A model generated the notes under the pieces. It was not told where the DNA came from and made no database searches. It saw only the letters and a program-made list of their open reading frames with translations. A DNA stretch of 12,871 nucleotides from Granulosicoccus sp964437945 (GTDB lineage: Bacteria; Pseudomonadota; Gammaproteobacteria; Granulosicoccales; Granulosicoccaceae), in the NCBI GenBank assembly GCA_964437945.1, contig CAYTJF010000177.1, forward strand, positions 1 to 12,871, given 5' to 3'. The first letter of the stretch is position 1. Each line of letters starts with the position of its first letter. The position numbers were made by a program, and so were the translations under genes. Below, piece by piece: positions 1-7,812 of the stretch.

Positions 1-1359
1 GTCGAGAACGCTGGGCGACCAGGCAAAGTCACTATTGCTACCAATATGGCTGGGCGTGGAACAGACATCGTACTTGGAGGCAACCTTGAAGCCGAGCTGC
101 AGCAACTACCTGAATCTGATGCAGGCACTGCCGAGACAGTAAAAAGTGAATGGCAAGAACGTCACGACACAGTAATGAGTGCTGGCGGTTTACATATTAT
201 CGGAACGGAGCGGCATGAGTCGCGGCGCATAGATAATCAGTTGCGTGGGCGTTCAGGTCGTCAGGGCGATGCAGGTTCCAGTCGATTCTACTTATCACTT
301 GAAGATAGCTTAATGCGTATTTTTGCATCTGATCGTGTCAGTGGTTTAATGCAAAAACTGGGTATGGAAGAGGGTGAAGCAATTGAACACCCGTGGGTCA
401 CCAAAGCCATTGAAAATGCCCAACGTAAAGTAGAAGGGCATAACTTTGATACACGCAAACATTTGCTTGAGTACGATGATGTTGCCAACGATCAACGCAA
501 AGTGGTGTACGAAGAGCGTGATGAACTTATGGAAGATGGCAACGAAGAGTTGGAAAACCGGGTTAGTGAACTTCGTACCGAAATCATTCCAGCGATTGTC
601 GAAGGATACATACCACCAGGTTCTCTGGATGAAGCATGGGACTTACCTGGACTGGAAGCGCAATTATTGGAAATGACCGGTGAAACCATTGATGTGCAGT
701 CCTGGCTGGCAGCCGATCCTGACATACCTGAAGACGACATTACGCAGCGTATTCTCGATATCCTGGATGAAAGCTACACGGCAAAAGAAGCAGCGGCTGG
801 AGCCGAAGGTTTACGCAAATTTGAAACCTATGTCATGCTGCAAGCACTGGATGATCACTGGAAAGAGCATTTGGCAGGTATGGACTATTTGCGGCAGAGT
901 GTTGGCTTACGTGGCTATGCCCAGAAAAACCCGAAGCAGGAGTATAAGCGTGAGGCGTTTGAATTGTTCACTCGAATGCTCAACGAATATAAAACGGACG
1001 TAGTAACGGTTTTAAGTAAAGTACAGGTGCGCGACCCCGAGCAGGTTGAGCAGGCACAGGTGGAACGGCCAGCGCCTACTGATGTCACCTACAAACATGA
1101 AGACGCCACCAGTGCATTGGCCGACTCGCCTGAAGAGTCTGCACAGTCGGGTCAGCAACCTGGCCAGCAACCAAGTCAAGGTGCATCTGCTGTGGCATCA
1201 GCCAATGCTGCACGTCAGGCCGCTATGAACAGACAAGCACAACCGGCAGCAGCACCAAGCCAACCGTTCGTGCGTGAGCAGAAAAAGCTGGGTAGAAACG
1301 AGCCATGCCACTGTGGTTCAGGTAAAAAATTCAAGCAGTGTCATGGCAAACTGGCCTGA
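1..1359 (+). CDS. secA: SecA preprotein translocase ATPase, C-terminal half (5' end outside window)
   Basis: SecA is the cytoplasmic motor that pushes unfolded preproteins through the SecYEG channel using ATP. The reading frame is open from base 1, so the gene is cut by the window edge; about 452 of the usual ~900 residues are present. Visible parts in order: helicase motif V (TNMAGRGTDI, nt 40-69), the motif VI region with HESRRIDNQLRGRSGRQGD (nt 214-270), the helical wing/scaffold region including DDHWKEHLAGMDYLRQSVGLRG near nt 850-915, a Gln/Ala-rich flexible linker (about nt 1130-1260), and the C-terminal zinc-binding tail CHCGSGKKFKQCHG (nt 1306-1347), which binds SecB and phospholipid in the family. 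The Cys-X-Cys-X8-Cys-His ligand set is intact. Stop is TGA at 1357-1359; argJ starts 22 bp later. The internal ATG at 46 is not a start: the conserved sequence continues upstream of it. Confidence 0.98.
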   Translation, partial: VENAGRPGKVTIATNMAGRGTDIVLGGNLEAELQQLPESDAGTAETVKSEWQERHDTVMSAGGLHIIGTERHESRRIDNQLRGRSGRQGDAGSSRFYLSLEDSLMRIFASDRVSGLMQKLGMEEGEAIEHPWVTKAIENAQRKVEGHNFDTRKHLLEYDDVANDQRKVVYEERDELMEDGNEELENRVSELRTEIIPAIVEGYIPPGSLDEAWDLPGLEAQLLEMTGETIDVQSWLAADPDIPEDDITQRILDILDESYTAKEAAAGAEGLRKFETYVMLQALDDHWKEHLAGMDYLRQSVGLRGYAQKNPKQEYKREAFELFTRMLNEYKTDVVTVLSKVQVRDPEQVEQAQVERPAPTDVTYKHEDATSALADSPEESAQSGQQPGQQPSQGASAVASANAARQAAMNRQAQPAAAPSQPFVREQKKLGRNEPCHCGSGKKFKQCHGKLA

Positions 1360-1381
1360 CACTCGCCGATAAGCGTCGTCA

Positions 1382-2593
1382 ATGCCAGTCAATCTTGATC
1401 TTGCCAGCGGTATACCCATAGATGGCATTGACCTTGCGCCCATCAGTGCCGGTATTAAATCGGATGGTTCTGCAGATCTACTTTTAATTCAATTGCCTGG
1501 CACCAGTGTTTGCGCAGGCGTTTTTACCAAAAACCTGTTTAGTGCTGCTCCGGTAATTATCGCTAAACAGCATTTGCAAACGTCAAACGGCGCGGTGCGT
1601 GCCATGCTGATTAACTCCGGCAATGCCAATGCTGGAACCGGTAGTCCGGGCATGGAAATGGCTCGCGGTCATTGTTCAGCTGTGGCTGAAGCGCTGAGTA
1701 TTTCCACAGAGCAGGTTTTGCCATTCTCCACAGGTGTTATCGGTCAGTTGTTACCCGATGATGTCATGCTTGCCGGAATAAAAACGGCTGCAAATGCATT
1801 TGATAACGATTGGGATGCTGCGGCAAGAAGTATCATGACAACCGATACAAAGCCCAAGTTAACATCGCGGCAAGTCAAAATTAATGATCAACTGATCACT
1901 ATTACGGGTATGGCCAAAGGCGCTGGTATGATTCAGCCGAACATGGCAACCATGCTTGGCTATTTGTTTACTGATGCGAATATTGCCCTCCCGGATTTGC
2001 AGCAAGCGCTTGAGCGATGTGTTGCAACTTCGTTTAATGCAATCACTGTAGACAGTGATACCTCCACTAACGATGCATGTATGTTGGTGGCGACTGGGGA
2101 AAAAACGACATTAAGCAGTAAACACAAAGACTGGGCACAGTTTATGATCGCGCTGTCGGCGGTGGCGCTGGACCTGGCGCAAGCAATTATTCGAGACGCT
2201 GAAGGCGCGACGAAATTCATCACTGTTTGTGTCAGCGGTGGTGCAGATGATGACCAATGTAGAACAGTTGCCTACTCAATAGCAAACTCGCCATTAGTCA
2301 AAACGGCCATGTTCGCCAGTGATGCCAACGTCGGACGGTTGCTGATGGCCATCGGTAAAACTGAAATCAGCGAACTCAATGCAGACGCTATTCGAGTTTC
2401 TCTGGGAGATGTGTGTGCGTTTGAACACAGCGGTATCGCTTCTGGGTATACCGAAGCGCAAGGCGCTGCGATCATGGCTGAATCAGAGATAACCATTAAT
2501 GTTGAGCTGGGCAGTGGCAAGGCCAGTGCTAGCGTCTATACCAGTGACTTGTCGCATGACTATGTCAGCGTTAATGCAGACTATCGAAGCTAG
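1382..2593 (+). CDS. argJ: ArgJ, glutamate N-acetyltransferase / ornithine acetyltransferase
   Basis: ArgJ moves the acetyl group from N-acetylornithine to glutamate, closing the cyclic arginine pathway; some members also make N-acetylglutamate from acetyl-CoA. The 403-residue product has the usual family length. It carries the self-cleavage site GAGMIQPNMATML, where the precursor breaks before Thr190 (nt 1949-1951) to give alpha and beta chains, with Thr190 as the catalytic nucleophile. Other family signatures are the early AGVFTKN segment (residues 45-51), LINSGNANAGTG (76-87), DSDTSTNDA (224-232) and the C-terminal DLSHDYVSVNADYR. The start at 1382 matches the expected N-terminus, but no good Shine-Dalgarno lies before it, so translation may be coupled to secA 22 bp upstream. 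Whether it is mono- or bifunctional cannot be read from the sequence. Confidence 0.97.
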   Translation: MPVNLDLASGIPIDGIDLAPISAGIKSDGSADLLLIQLPGTSVCAGVFTKNLFSAAPVIIAKQHLQTSNGAVRAMLINSGNANAGTGSPGMEMARGHCSAVAEALSISTEQVLPFSTGVIGQLLPDDVMLAGIKTAANAFDNDWDAAARSIMTTDTKPKLTSRQVKINDQLITITGMAKGAGMIQPNMATMLGYLFTDANIALPDLQQALERCVATSFNAITVDSDTSTNDACMLVATGEKTTLSSKHKDWAQFMIALSAVALDLAQAIIRDAEGATKFITVCVSGGADDDQCRTVAYSIANSPLVKTAMFASDANVGRLLMAIGKTEISELNADAIRVSLGDVCAFEHSGIASGYTEAQGAAIMAESEITINVELGSGKASASVYTSDLSHDYVSVNADYRS

Positions 2594-2598
2594 TGAAT

Positions 2599-2616
2599 GG
2601 ACCACTAGGACCACTA
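2599..2616 (+). repeat. 9-bp tandem duplication (GGACCACTA x2) before mutT
   Basis: The unit GGACCACTA occurs twice without a gap, at 2599-2607 and 2608-2616, in the short argJ-mutT spacer. The junction of the two copies creates AGGA (2607-2610), 8 nt before the mutT ATG, which is the best Shine-Dalgarno for that gene. Confidence 0.8.
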
Positions 2617-2618
2617 GT

Positions 2619-3026
2619 ATGTCGTTAGCACATATCGATGTTGTTGCCGGAATAATTTTCAGCCCGGATAAAGCCCGGGTTCTGCTTACACTAAGAAAAC
2701 CTGAGCAACACCAGGGAAGCTGTTGGGAATTTCCAGGTGGCAAAATTGAGTCTTTGGAAAGCACCGAACAAGCCCTTATTCGTGAGCTGGATGAGGAGCT
2801 GGGTATTCAGGTTACTGATTGCAGGCCGTTTTATCGGGTTGAACACGAGTACGTTGACAAAATGGTGCGGTTGCAATTCTGGCAAGTCAGCGCTTTCGAT
2901 GGTATACCACGTGGACGAGAGAATCAGCAGTTCGAATGGTTTGCTATTGAAGCGTTAAAAGGACTAAAGTTTCCTGAGGCTAACTTGCCTGTTGTAAAAA
3001 AATTGTTGGATGCGTGTAAAACTTAG
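2619..3026 (+). CDS. mutT: MutT-type Nudix hydrolase (8-oxo-dGTP diphosphatase)
   Basis: MutT hydrolyses 8-oxo-dGTP to the monophosphate, keeping oxidised guanine out of DNA. The 135-residue product from ATG 2619 is close to the roughly 129 residues of E. coli MutT. The complete Nudix box GX5EX7REUXEEXGU runs from Gly41 to Ile63 (GKIESLE ... RELDEELGI), giving the metal-binding glutamates Glu56, Glu59 and Glu60. The preceding WEFPGGK and the late FPEAN-PVV-KL pattern are also MutT-like. The frame is open upstream to 2499, inside argJ, but ATG 2619 is preferred: it has AGGA 8 nt upstream and gives the normal N-terminus (strand beginning HIDVVAGII). It lies 25 bp after argJ and probably shares its transcript. 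A related Nudix function cannot be fully excluded. Confidence 0.9.
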   Translation: MSLAHIDVVAGIIFSPDKARVLLTLRKPEQHQGSCWEFPGGKIESLESTEQALIRELDEELGIQVTDCRPFYRVEHEYVDKMVRLQFWQVSAFDGIPRGRENQQFEWFAIEALKGLKFPEANLPVVKKLLDACKT

Positions 3027-3035
3027 CGCATGGGT

Positions 3036-3629
3036 TTAGGTTTTAAATTTATTGTGCAAAGACAAAACCTGTTTTAACGTATCTTCCCTGGAGCCGTTGT
3101 TATCTATAATATCATCGGCAACGCTAAGTCGATCTTCGCGCTTGGCTTGTGCTGCAAGTATCGCCAGAGCCTTGTCTTTTGAGCCACCATCACGAGCCAT
3201 CAGTCGGGAGATCTGGGTTTCTTCAGGTACATCCACAACAATGATTCGGTCAAAGCGATCTTGTTGCCTGGTTTCTACCAACAGAGGGACCGCATAAATA
3301 GCGTATCCATGGCCTTGATCTTCGGTTGCCTTAATTTGTTGATCTGAGCGATCACGAATCAATGGATGGAGCAGAGCATCGACAGTTTTACGGTGCGCAG
3401 GGTTGCTGAATATGAGTTGGCGAAGCGCTGCGCGATCAAGCTCATTGGTGTCGTTTAATATGTCTGTTCCGAAATGCGCAACTAATTGTCGCAGTCCAAC
3501 ACTACCCGGTTCGACAACCTCCCGAGCCAATACATCAGCATCGATCACTGGTACGCCAAGATTTTCGAATGCATTTGAAACAAACGACTTGCCACTGGCG
3601 ATGCCACCGGTTAAGCCTACTAACAGCAT
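3036..3629 (-). CDS. coaE: CoaE, dephospho-CoA kinase
   Basis: CoaE phosphorylates the 3'-OH of dephospho-CoA with ATP, the final step of coenzyme A synthesis, in the cytoplasm. The 197-residue length is typical. The P-loop is GLTGGIASGKS (residues 5-15), followed by IDAD (29-32), LHPLIR (87-92), VPLLVET (114-120, where many members have VPLLFE), the lid arginines in RLMARD (142-147) and the C-terminal QAKREDRLSVADDIIDNNG (161-179). ATG 3629 is supported by AGGG 7 nt upstream, a site that overlaps the pilD stop codon, so coaE is probably translationally coupled to pilD. It is the last gene of the minus-strand pil block; the coaE-pilD pairing is common in gammaproteobacteria. The yacG and zapD genes that often follow are absent: mutT converges from the other side, 9 bp away. 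Confidence 0.97.
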   Translation of the reverse strand: MLLVGLTGGIASGKSFVSNAFENLGVPVIDADVLAREVVEPGSVGLRQLVAHFGTDILNDTNELDRAALRQLIFSNPAHRKTVDALLHPLIRDRSDQQIKATEDQGHGYAIYAVPLLVETRQQDRFDRIIVVDVPEETQISRLMARDGGSKDKALAILAAQAKREDRLSVADDIIDNNGSREDTLKQVLSLHNKFKT

Positions 3630-3638
3630 TTATGTGCC

Positions 3639-4541
3639 CTAAGCAAACGTTCCAAGGTATGCATTGGCTAGTTTTTCACCCCATAGCATGGCAATCCAAC
3701 CAGCCGCTGCAAGGTAGGGGCCGAATGGAATCGGAATACTTTTGTCACGACCGGCAATGGCGATTAGACTTAAGCCAACCACCGCTCCAACCAGCGATGA
3801 TAGCAATATTATCACTGGCAGCTGCTGCCAACCAAGTAGTGCGCCAAGGGCTGCCAGAAGTTTGAAATCGCCATATCCCATGCCCTCCTTACCCGTCACC
3901 AGTTTGAATAATTGGTACACAAGCCATAGCACCAAATAGCCGGCTGCAGCACCAATTACTGCTGAGCGCAAATCGGTAAAAACCGGAATAAGCGCTGCCA
4001 TTAAACCAATCCACATCAGTGGCAGTGTCAAACTGTCTGGCAGCAGTTGGTGATCGAAGTCAATCATGGTCATTGCGATCAGAAACCACGTGGTGATAAT
4101 GCCGACTATACACATTAACGTGGGGCCAAAATGCCAGGCAACAACCAGCGACAACAGCATTGTAACCAGTTCAATGATTGGATACCTTATTGAGATAGGT
4201 GTTTTACACTTGTGGCATTTGCCGCGCAACAACAGGTAACTGATCACTGGAATGTTTTGCCACCAGTTAATCAGGTTGCCGCATTCGGGACATCGCGAGC
4301 GAGGCACCGATAAATTAAACGGCTCAGTTTGAGTTGTGTTGGTGGCTGTGTTTTCTGCGGCTGGTGTTGATGGTGTCGATTCGGCAGCCATCTCCTGCAT
4401 GGCCTCTTGCCATTCGTTTTGCATCATTATTGGCAGGCGATAAATAACCACATTCAGAAAGCTGCCAACAAACAGCCCCAGAAACGCGACAACGCCGTAG
4501 AAAAATACGGCGTTGCTTTGTATTGCTTCAACTAGTGCCAT
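3639..4541 (-). CDS. pilD: PilD, type IV prepilin peptidase / N-methyltransferase
   Basis: PilD is an inner-membrane aspartyl protease that removes the leader of type IV prepilins (and often type II secretion pseudopilins) and methylates the new N-terminal residue. The 300-residue protein starts with a membrane segment (about 12-34, ending GSFLNVVIYRLP), then a cytoplasmic loop with the zinc tetracysteine motif C84-P-E-C87 and C109-H-K-C112, then several hydrophobic helices. The catalytic aspartates should be Asp161 (IDFDHQLLPD) and Asp225 (GYGDFK); their 64-residue spacing matches that known for TcpJ. The loop before the first CXXC carries an Ala/Thr/Ser-rich stretch (about 52-72) that looks like a flexible insertion. 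It lies 33 bp after pilC with only a weak ribosome site, and 9 bp before coaE. Stop is TAG. Confidence 0.97.
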   Translation of the reverse strand: MALVEAIQSNAVFFYGVVAFLGLFVGSFLNVVIYRLPIMMQNEWQEAMQEMAAESTPSTPAAENTATNTTQTEPFNLSVPRSRCPECGNLINWWQNIPVISYLLLRGKCHKCKTPISIRYPIIELVTMLLSLVVAWHFGPTLMCIVGIITTWFLIAMTMIDFDHQLLPDSLTLPLMWIGLMAALIPVFTDLRSAVIGAAAGYLVLWLVYQLFKLVTGKEGMGYGDFKLLAALGALLGWQQLPVIILLSSLVGAVVGLSLIAIAGRDKSIPIPFGPYLAAAGWIAMLWGEKLANAYLGTFA

Positions 4542-4574
4542 CAGGAATATACCCGATAAAAGTGCACTAGCATA

Positions 4575-5810
4575 TCAGAATGCATCACCCATCTTGAATA
4601 TTGGCAGATACATTCCAACGACCAGGCCACCGATGACTACACCCAGAAAGGCCATGATCATTGGCTCCATCAAACTGGTCATTGCATCCACGGCGTTGTC
4701 GACTTCTTCTTCGTAGTAGTCGGCAACTTTTGCCAGCATGTCGTCGATTGAGCCGGCTTCTTCGCCGATCGCAACCATCTGGGCGACCATATTTGAAAAC
4801 AAACCTGAATTTTCAATGGATGTGGTGAGTCGCTGACCGGTAGCCGCCTCATCCTTCATTTTTAAAATGGCAGATTCAAAAACCGAGTTGCCGGCCGTAC
4901 CTGCCACAGAGTCCATTGCCTCCACCAGTGGAACTCCGGCTCTGGACATGGTCGACAGTGTTCGAGCGAATCGAGCTGTGGCAGCTTTCACGGCAATGTC
5001 TCCAAAAACTGGTGCTTTCAGAGACAGTCTGTCAAGAAATTCACTGAATTTTCTGGAGCGTTTTTTGGCTTGCACAAAGGTGTATACAGTCAAGCCTATT
5101 ACGCCGAACATAACCCACCAATATGCCTGCATAAATTCAGATGCTGAAACGATCATCTTGGTAAACGCCGGTAAATCACCACCCATACCTGAGAACAAAG
5201 CTTCGAACTGAGGTACAACGAAAACCAGCAGAATAACGGTAACAATAAGGGCCACAATCAAAACAGCAATTGGATAGAACATGGCTTTTTTGATTTTCTT
5301 TTTAAGCGATTCGGACTTTTCTTTATAGTTTGCGATTTCACCGAGCAGGGTTTCGAGCGTTCCTGATTGTTCACCCGCTTCGGTCAGTGAGCAAAACAAG
5401 TCGTCGAATTGATCGGGGTATTTTCTAAGCGCATTGGTCAGATTGCTGCCCGATTCTACTTCCGCTTTCAAGCCCATGACCATTTCGCGCATGTTCTTGT
5501 TTTCCATGCCATTGGCAACAATCTCAAACGCTTGCACCATTGGCACCCCGGCACCCATCATGGTGGTTAGCTGACGAGCGAAAATGGCGATATCTCCGGC
5601 AGTGATCTTTTTGCCGCCGCTTCGGGATTTACGCTGTTTTTTTACCTTTGGTGAGACAATACCTTGACGACGCAGTTTGGCCTTGACCAGATTGGCACTT
5701 GGGCTGGATGCTATACCTTTCTGTTTTTGGCCTTTTGCATCCTTACCCTCCCACTCGAACATGAGGTTGTCTTTGGATACTTTCGACGAGTTTGCGGTTA
5801 TGGCTGCCAT
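4575..5810 (-). CDS. pilC: PilC, type IV pilus inner-membrane platform protein
   Basis: PilC sits in the inner membrane beneath the pilus and links rotation of the PilB or PilT ATPases to pilin insertion or removal. The 411 residues hold two T2SSF domains (about 77-200 and 281-403), visible as an internal repeat: FARQLTTMMGAGVPMVQAF at 77-95 and FARTLSTMSRAGVPLVEAM at 281-299, with EQSGTLETLL and EEAGSIDDML at the later equivalent positions. Hydrophobic membrane segments lie near 180-200, 229-247 and 383-404. The N-terminal FEWEGKDAKG segment (18-27) is the usual PilC start region. ATG 5810 has AGGA (5817-5820) 6 nt upstream, and the pilB stop codon falls within that spacer, so the two genes are very likely translationally coupled. 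Confidence 0.97.
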   Translation of the reverse strand: MAAITANSSKVSKDNLMFEWEGKDAKGQKQKGIASSPSANLVKAKLRRQGIVSPKVKKQRKSRSGGKKITAGDIAIFARQLTTMMGAGVPMVQAFEIVANGMENKNMREMVMGLKAEVESGSNLTNALRKYPDQFDDLFCSLTEAGEQSGTLETLLGEIANYKEKSESLKKKIKKAMFYPIAVLIVALIVTVILLVFVVPQFEALFSGMGGDLPAFTKMIVSASEFMQAYWWVMFGVIGLTVYTFVQAKKRSRKFSEFLDRLSLKAPVFGDIAVKAATARFARTLSTMSRAGVPLVEAMDSVAGTAGNSVFESAILKMKDEAATGQRLTTSIENSGLFSNMVAQMVAIGEEAGSIDDMLAKVADYYEEEVDNAVDAMTSLMEPMIMAFLGVVIGGLVVGMYLPIFKMGDAF

Positions 5811-5812
5811 AA

Positions 5813-7528
5813 TTAGTCCTTAGTCACCCGGTTCGCTTCTTCCAGACTTAGCAGTCCGGCCTTGACTTTCATCAGCGCAGAATCGCGTAAATCCGGAATT
5901 TTCTCTTTCTTCGCTTGTGCGGCGATATCAATTGCATTACCACCTGCCATGATTAACTTGCCAATGTCTTCGCTGATTTTCATTACCTGGTAAATACCGG
6001 TTCGACCCTTATAACCACCGTTGCATTTCTTACAACCAACCGCTTTGTGAACGACCAGGCCTTCCAGCTCGTCTTCCTGGAAGCCTTCGCTCAAAAGAAC
6101 TTCTTTTGGTAAATCATCCGGGGCTTTACAGGTATCGCACAATCTTCTTGCCAATCTTTGCGCAATAATCAAACTTACAGCGGTCGCAATGTTAAATGGC
6201 GGAACCCCCATATTGATCAAACGACCCAGTGTTTGTGGCGCATCGTTGGTATGCAATGTTGACATAACCATGTGGCCTGTTTGTGCAGCTTTTATGGCGA
6301 TACTGGCTGTTTCAAGATCACGAATCTCACCAACCATAATGATGTCTGGATCCTGTCGTAAAAAGGCCTTGAGTGCTTCGGCGAATGTTAAGCCCGCTTT
6401 CGGGTTAACGTTAACCTGATTTATTCCTGTAAGGTTTATTTCTGCCGGATCCTCAGCTGTCGATATATTGGTATCGGGTTCGTTAAGAATGTTCAGGCCT
6501 GTATAAAGAGAAACGGTTTTACCACTACCTGTTGGGCCGGTTACCAGAATCATCCCATAGGGGCTGGCCAACGCGTCCAGGTACAGTTGCTTTTGTTCTG
6601 GCTCATAGCCCAAAGCATCAATACCTAGCTGAGCGCTACTGGGGTCAAGGATACGCAGTACGGTTTTTTCACCAAAGAGTGTAGGGCAAGTGTTTACACG
6701 AAAATCAATGGCTTTGGTTTTAGATATTTTTAGTTTAATGCGACCGTCTTGTGGAATACGTTTTTCAGAAATATCCATACGGGACATAACTTTTATTCGT
6801 GCAGTTAAACGAGTAGACATGTTAAGCGGCGGGTTAACTACTTCCTCTAAAATTCCATCGATTCGAAATCGAATCCTGAATTCTTTCTCATAGGGTTCAA
6901 CATGAATATCCGATGCCCCGCGTTTAATGGCATCCAGCAGCACTTTGTTGACGAACCGGACAACCGGGGTTTCATCAACTTCGCTACCTTCGTCGTCGCC
7001 TTCGGAATCTGCGCTTCCTGCATCAACTTCCAGGTCAAAACTGTCGTCAAGGCCCTCTGATAGCGCCGAATTACCATCGAGAACGCGTGTTTTAAGGTCC
7101 TGAAGTTTGTCTTCCTCTACAACGACTGCTTCAACACTCAAACCCGATGTGAACTTGTATTTATCAAGCGGCTCACTGTTTGTAGGATCTGATATAGCAA
7201 CGAATAGTTTTGTGCCTCGACGTGCTATTGGAACAGCATTGTGGTTTGCTATTAGCTCTTCTGAAATCAAGTCTTCAGGTATGCTGGAGGCCTCCAGGCC
7301 GCTCAGATCGTAACAAGGGAGGCCAAAGTCGGCAGCAATAGCTTGTGCTATAACACCGGTTGTCAAGTCACTGTTATCGACCAATGCGTTGATCAATGGT
7401 AACTTGCCTTTGGCATCGTTGCTCTCTTGCACAGCTACCTGGGCCGCTTCTTCGCTAACAAGGCCTTGATTGACCAATTGTCGGGCGAGCCCGTTCAGCG
7501 TCATTTGTTGTGTAGTATTGTCGCTCAC
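5813..7528 (-). CDS. pilB: PilB, type IV pilus extension ATPase
   Basis: PilB is the cytoplasmic hexameric ATPase that drives pilus polymerisation. The 571 residues comprise an N-terminal T2SSE/MshEN-like domain (about 9-150), an acidic linker (about 161-186) rich in Asp, Glu, Ser and Gly, and the secretion ATPase core. Core motifs: Walker A GPTGSGKT (331-338), Asp box TAEDPAE (357-363), Walker B region RQDPDIIMVGEIRD (391-404), His box QTGHMVMSTLHTNDA (416-430), and a zinc tetracysteine C464/C467 and C499/C502. The start is GTG at 7526-7528, because ATG two bases upstream runs straight into TGA. AAGG (7536-7539) 7 nt upstream is the likely Shine-Dalgarno, and it lies in one arm of a perfect inverted repeat. 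A later ATG at residue 9 is possible but would lack that site. Whether the N-domain binds c-di-GMP cannot be decided by eye. Confidence 0.97.
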   Translation of the reverse strand: MSDNTTQQMTLNGLARQLVNQGLVSEEAAQVAVQESNDAKGKLPLINALVDNSDLTTGVIAQAIAADFGLPCYDLSGLEASSIPEDLISEELIANHNAVPIARRGTKLFVAISDPTNSEPLDKYKFTSGLSVEAVVVEEDKLQDLKTRVLDGNSALSEGLDDSFDLEVDAGSADSEGDDEGSEVDETPVVRFVNKVLLDAIKRGASDIHVEPYEKEFRIRFRIDGILEEVVNPPLNMSTRLTARIKVMSRMDISEKRIPQDGRIKLKISKTKAIDFRVNTCPTLFGEKTVLRILDPSSAQLGIDALGYEPEQKQLYLDALASPYGMILVTGPTGSGKTVSLYTGLNILNEPDTNISTAEDPAEINLTGINQVNVNPKAGLTFAEALKAFLRQDPDIIMVGEIRDLETASIAIKAAQTGHMVMSTLHTNDAPQTLGRLINMGVPPFNIATAVSLIIAQRLARRLCDTCKAPDDLPKEVLLSEGFQEDELEGLVVHKAVGCKKCNGGYKGRTGIYQVMKISEDIGKLIMAGGNAIDIAAQAKKEKIPDLRDSALMKVKAGLLSLEEANRVTKD

Positions 7529-7532
7529 ATCC

Positions 7533-7573
7533 GTACCTTGTAAATGGTTTTATAACGTACTCCTACAAGGTAC
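7533..7573 (-). promoter_or_regulatory. Perfect 10-bp inverted repeat covering the pilB ribosome binding site
   Basis: On the minus strand GTACCTTGTA (7573-7564) is followed after 21 nt by its exact complement TACAAGGTAC (7542-7533). The downstream arm contains the pilB Shine-Dalgarno AAGG, and the GTG start begins 4 nt after the arm. Folded in mRNA, this would hide the ribosome site. The loop holds an AGGAG with no start codon at a useful distance. A DNA-operator reading is also possible: the arm centres are 31 bp apart, near three helical turns. Confidence 0.6.
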
Positions 7574-7607
7574 ATCGGCCACTTGGGTTGGTGCTGAAGG
7601 AGTTCAT
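7563..7607 (-). other. Candidate 14-codon leader reading frame upstream of pilB
   Basis: ATG at 7605-7607 opens a 14-codon frame (MNSFSTNPSGRCTL) that ends with TAG at 7565-7563, on the last bases of the upstream arm of the inverted repeat before pilB. No Shine-Dalgarno precedes it. A TATAAA at 7619-7614 would place a transcript start at about this ATG, which would make it leaderless, but no matching -35 is present. Nothing shows that it is translated. Confidence 0.2.
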
Positions 7608-7738
7608 GTAAGATTTATATGAACAAAGTTGAAGAACAATGTTGGCCACACAACAGACGAAATCAAAATGGTGTTATTTGTGTCATTACGTAAGCCTGTG
7701 AGTTTGGCTGGTAATTGTATATTTGGAAGTGAAATGCA

Positions 7739-7765
7739 GAAGGCCAGTCACTGGGACTGGCCTTC
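7739..7765 (-). terminator. Stem-loop after pilA, likely terminator or mRNA 3'-end stabiliser
   Basis: GAAGGCCAGTC (7739-7749) and GACTGGCCTTC (7755-7765) form a perfect 11-bp, GC-rich stem with a 5-nt loop, 47 bp after the pilA stop. In the pilA direction the following bases (TGCATTTCACTTCC) are only loosely T-rich, so it is not a textbook intrinsic terminator. It may partly stop transcription or protect the 3' end, giving more pilA than pilB message. Confidence 0.65.
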
Positions 7766-7812
7766 GGTACTGCGATAGTTTGTGCTTTGTTCAAGCACTC
7801 ACTACATATTGA

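Noticed and set aside
680..1003. 107-codon plus-strand reading frame inside secA
   Set aside because: It overlaps the strongly conserved SecA frame throughout and its translation shows no domain; it is a frame shadow.
2499..2618. Earlier start for mutT, adding 40 residues
   Set aside because: The extra residues lie mostly inside argJ, do not look like a MutT N-terminus, and the ATG at 2619 has a well-placed AGGA.
7630..7660. Sigma-54-like promoter for pilB (TGGCCAACATTGTTC, minus strand)
   Set aside because: The GC of the -12 element is missing at the required spacing from GG, so only the -24 half resembles the consensus.
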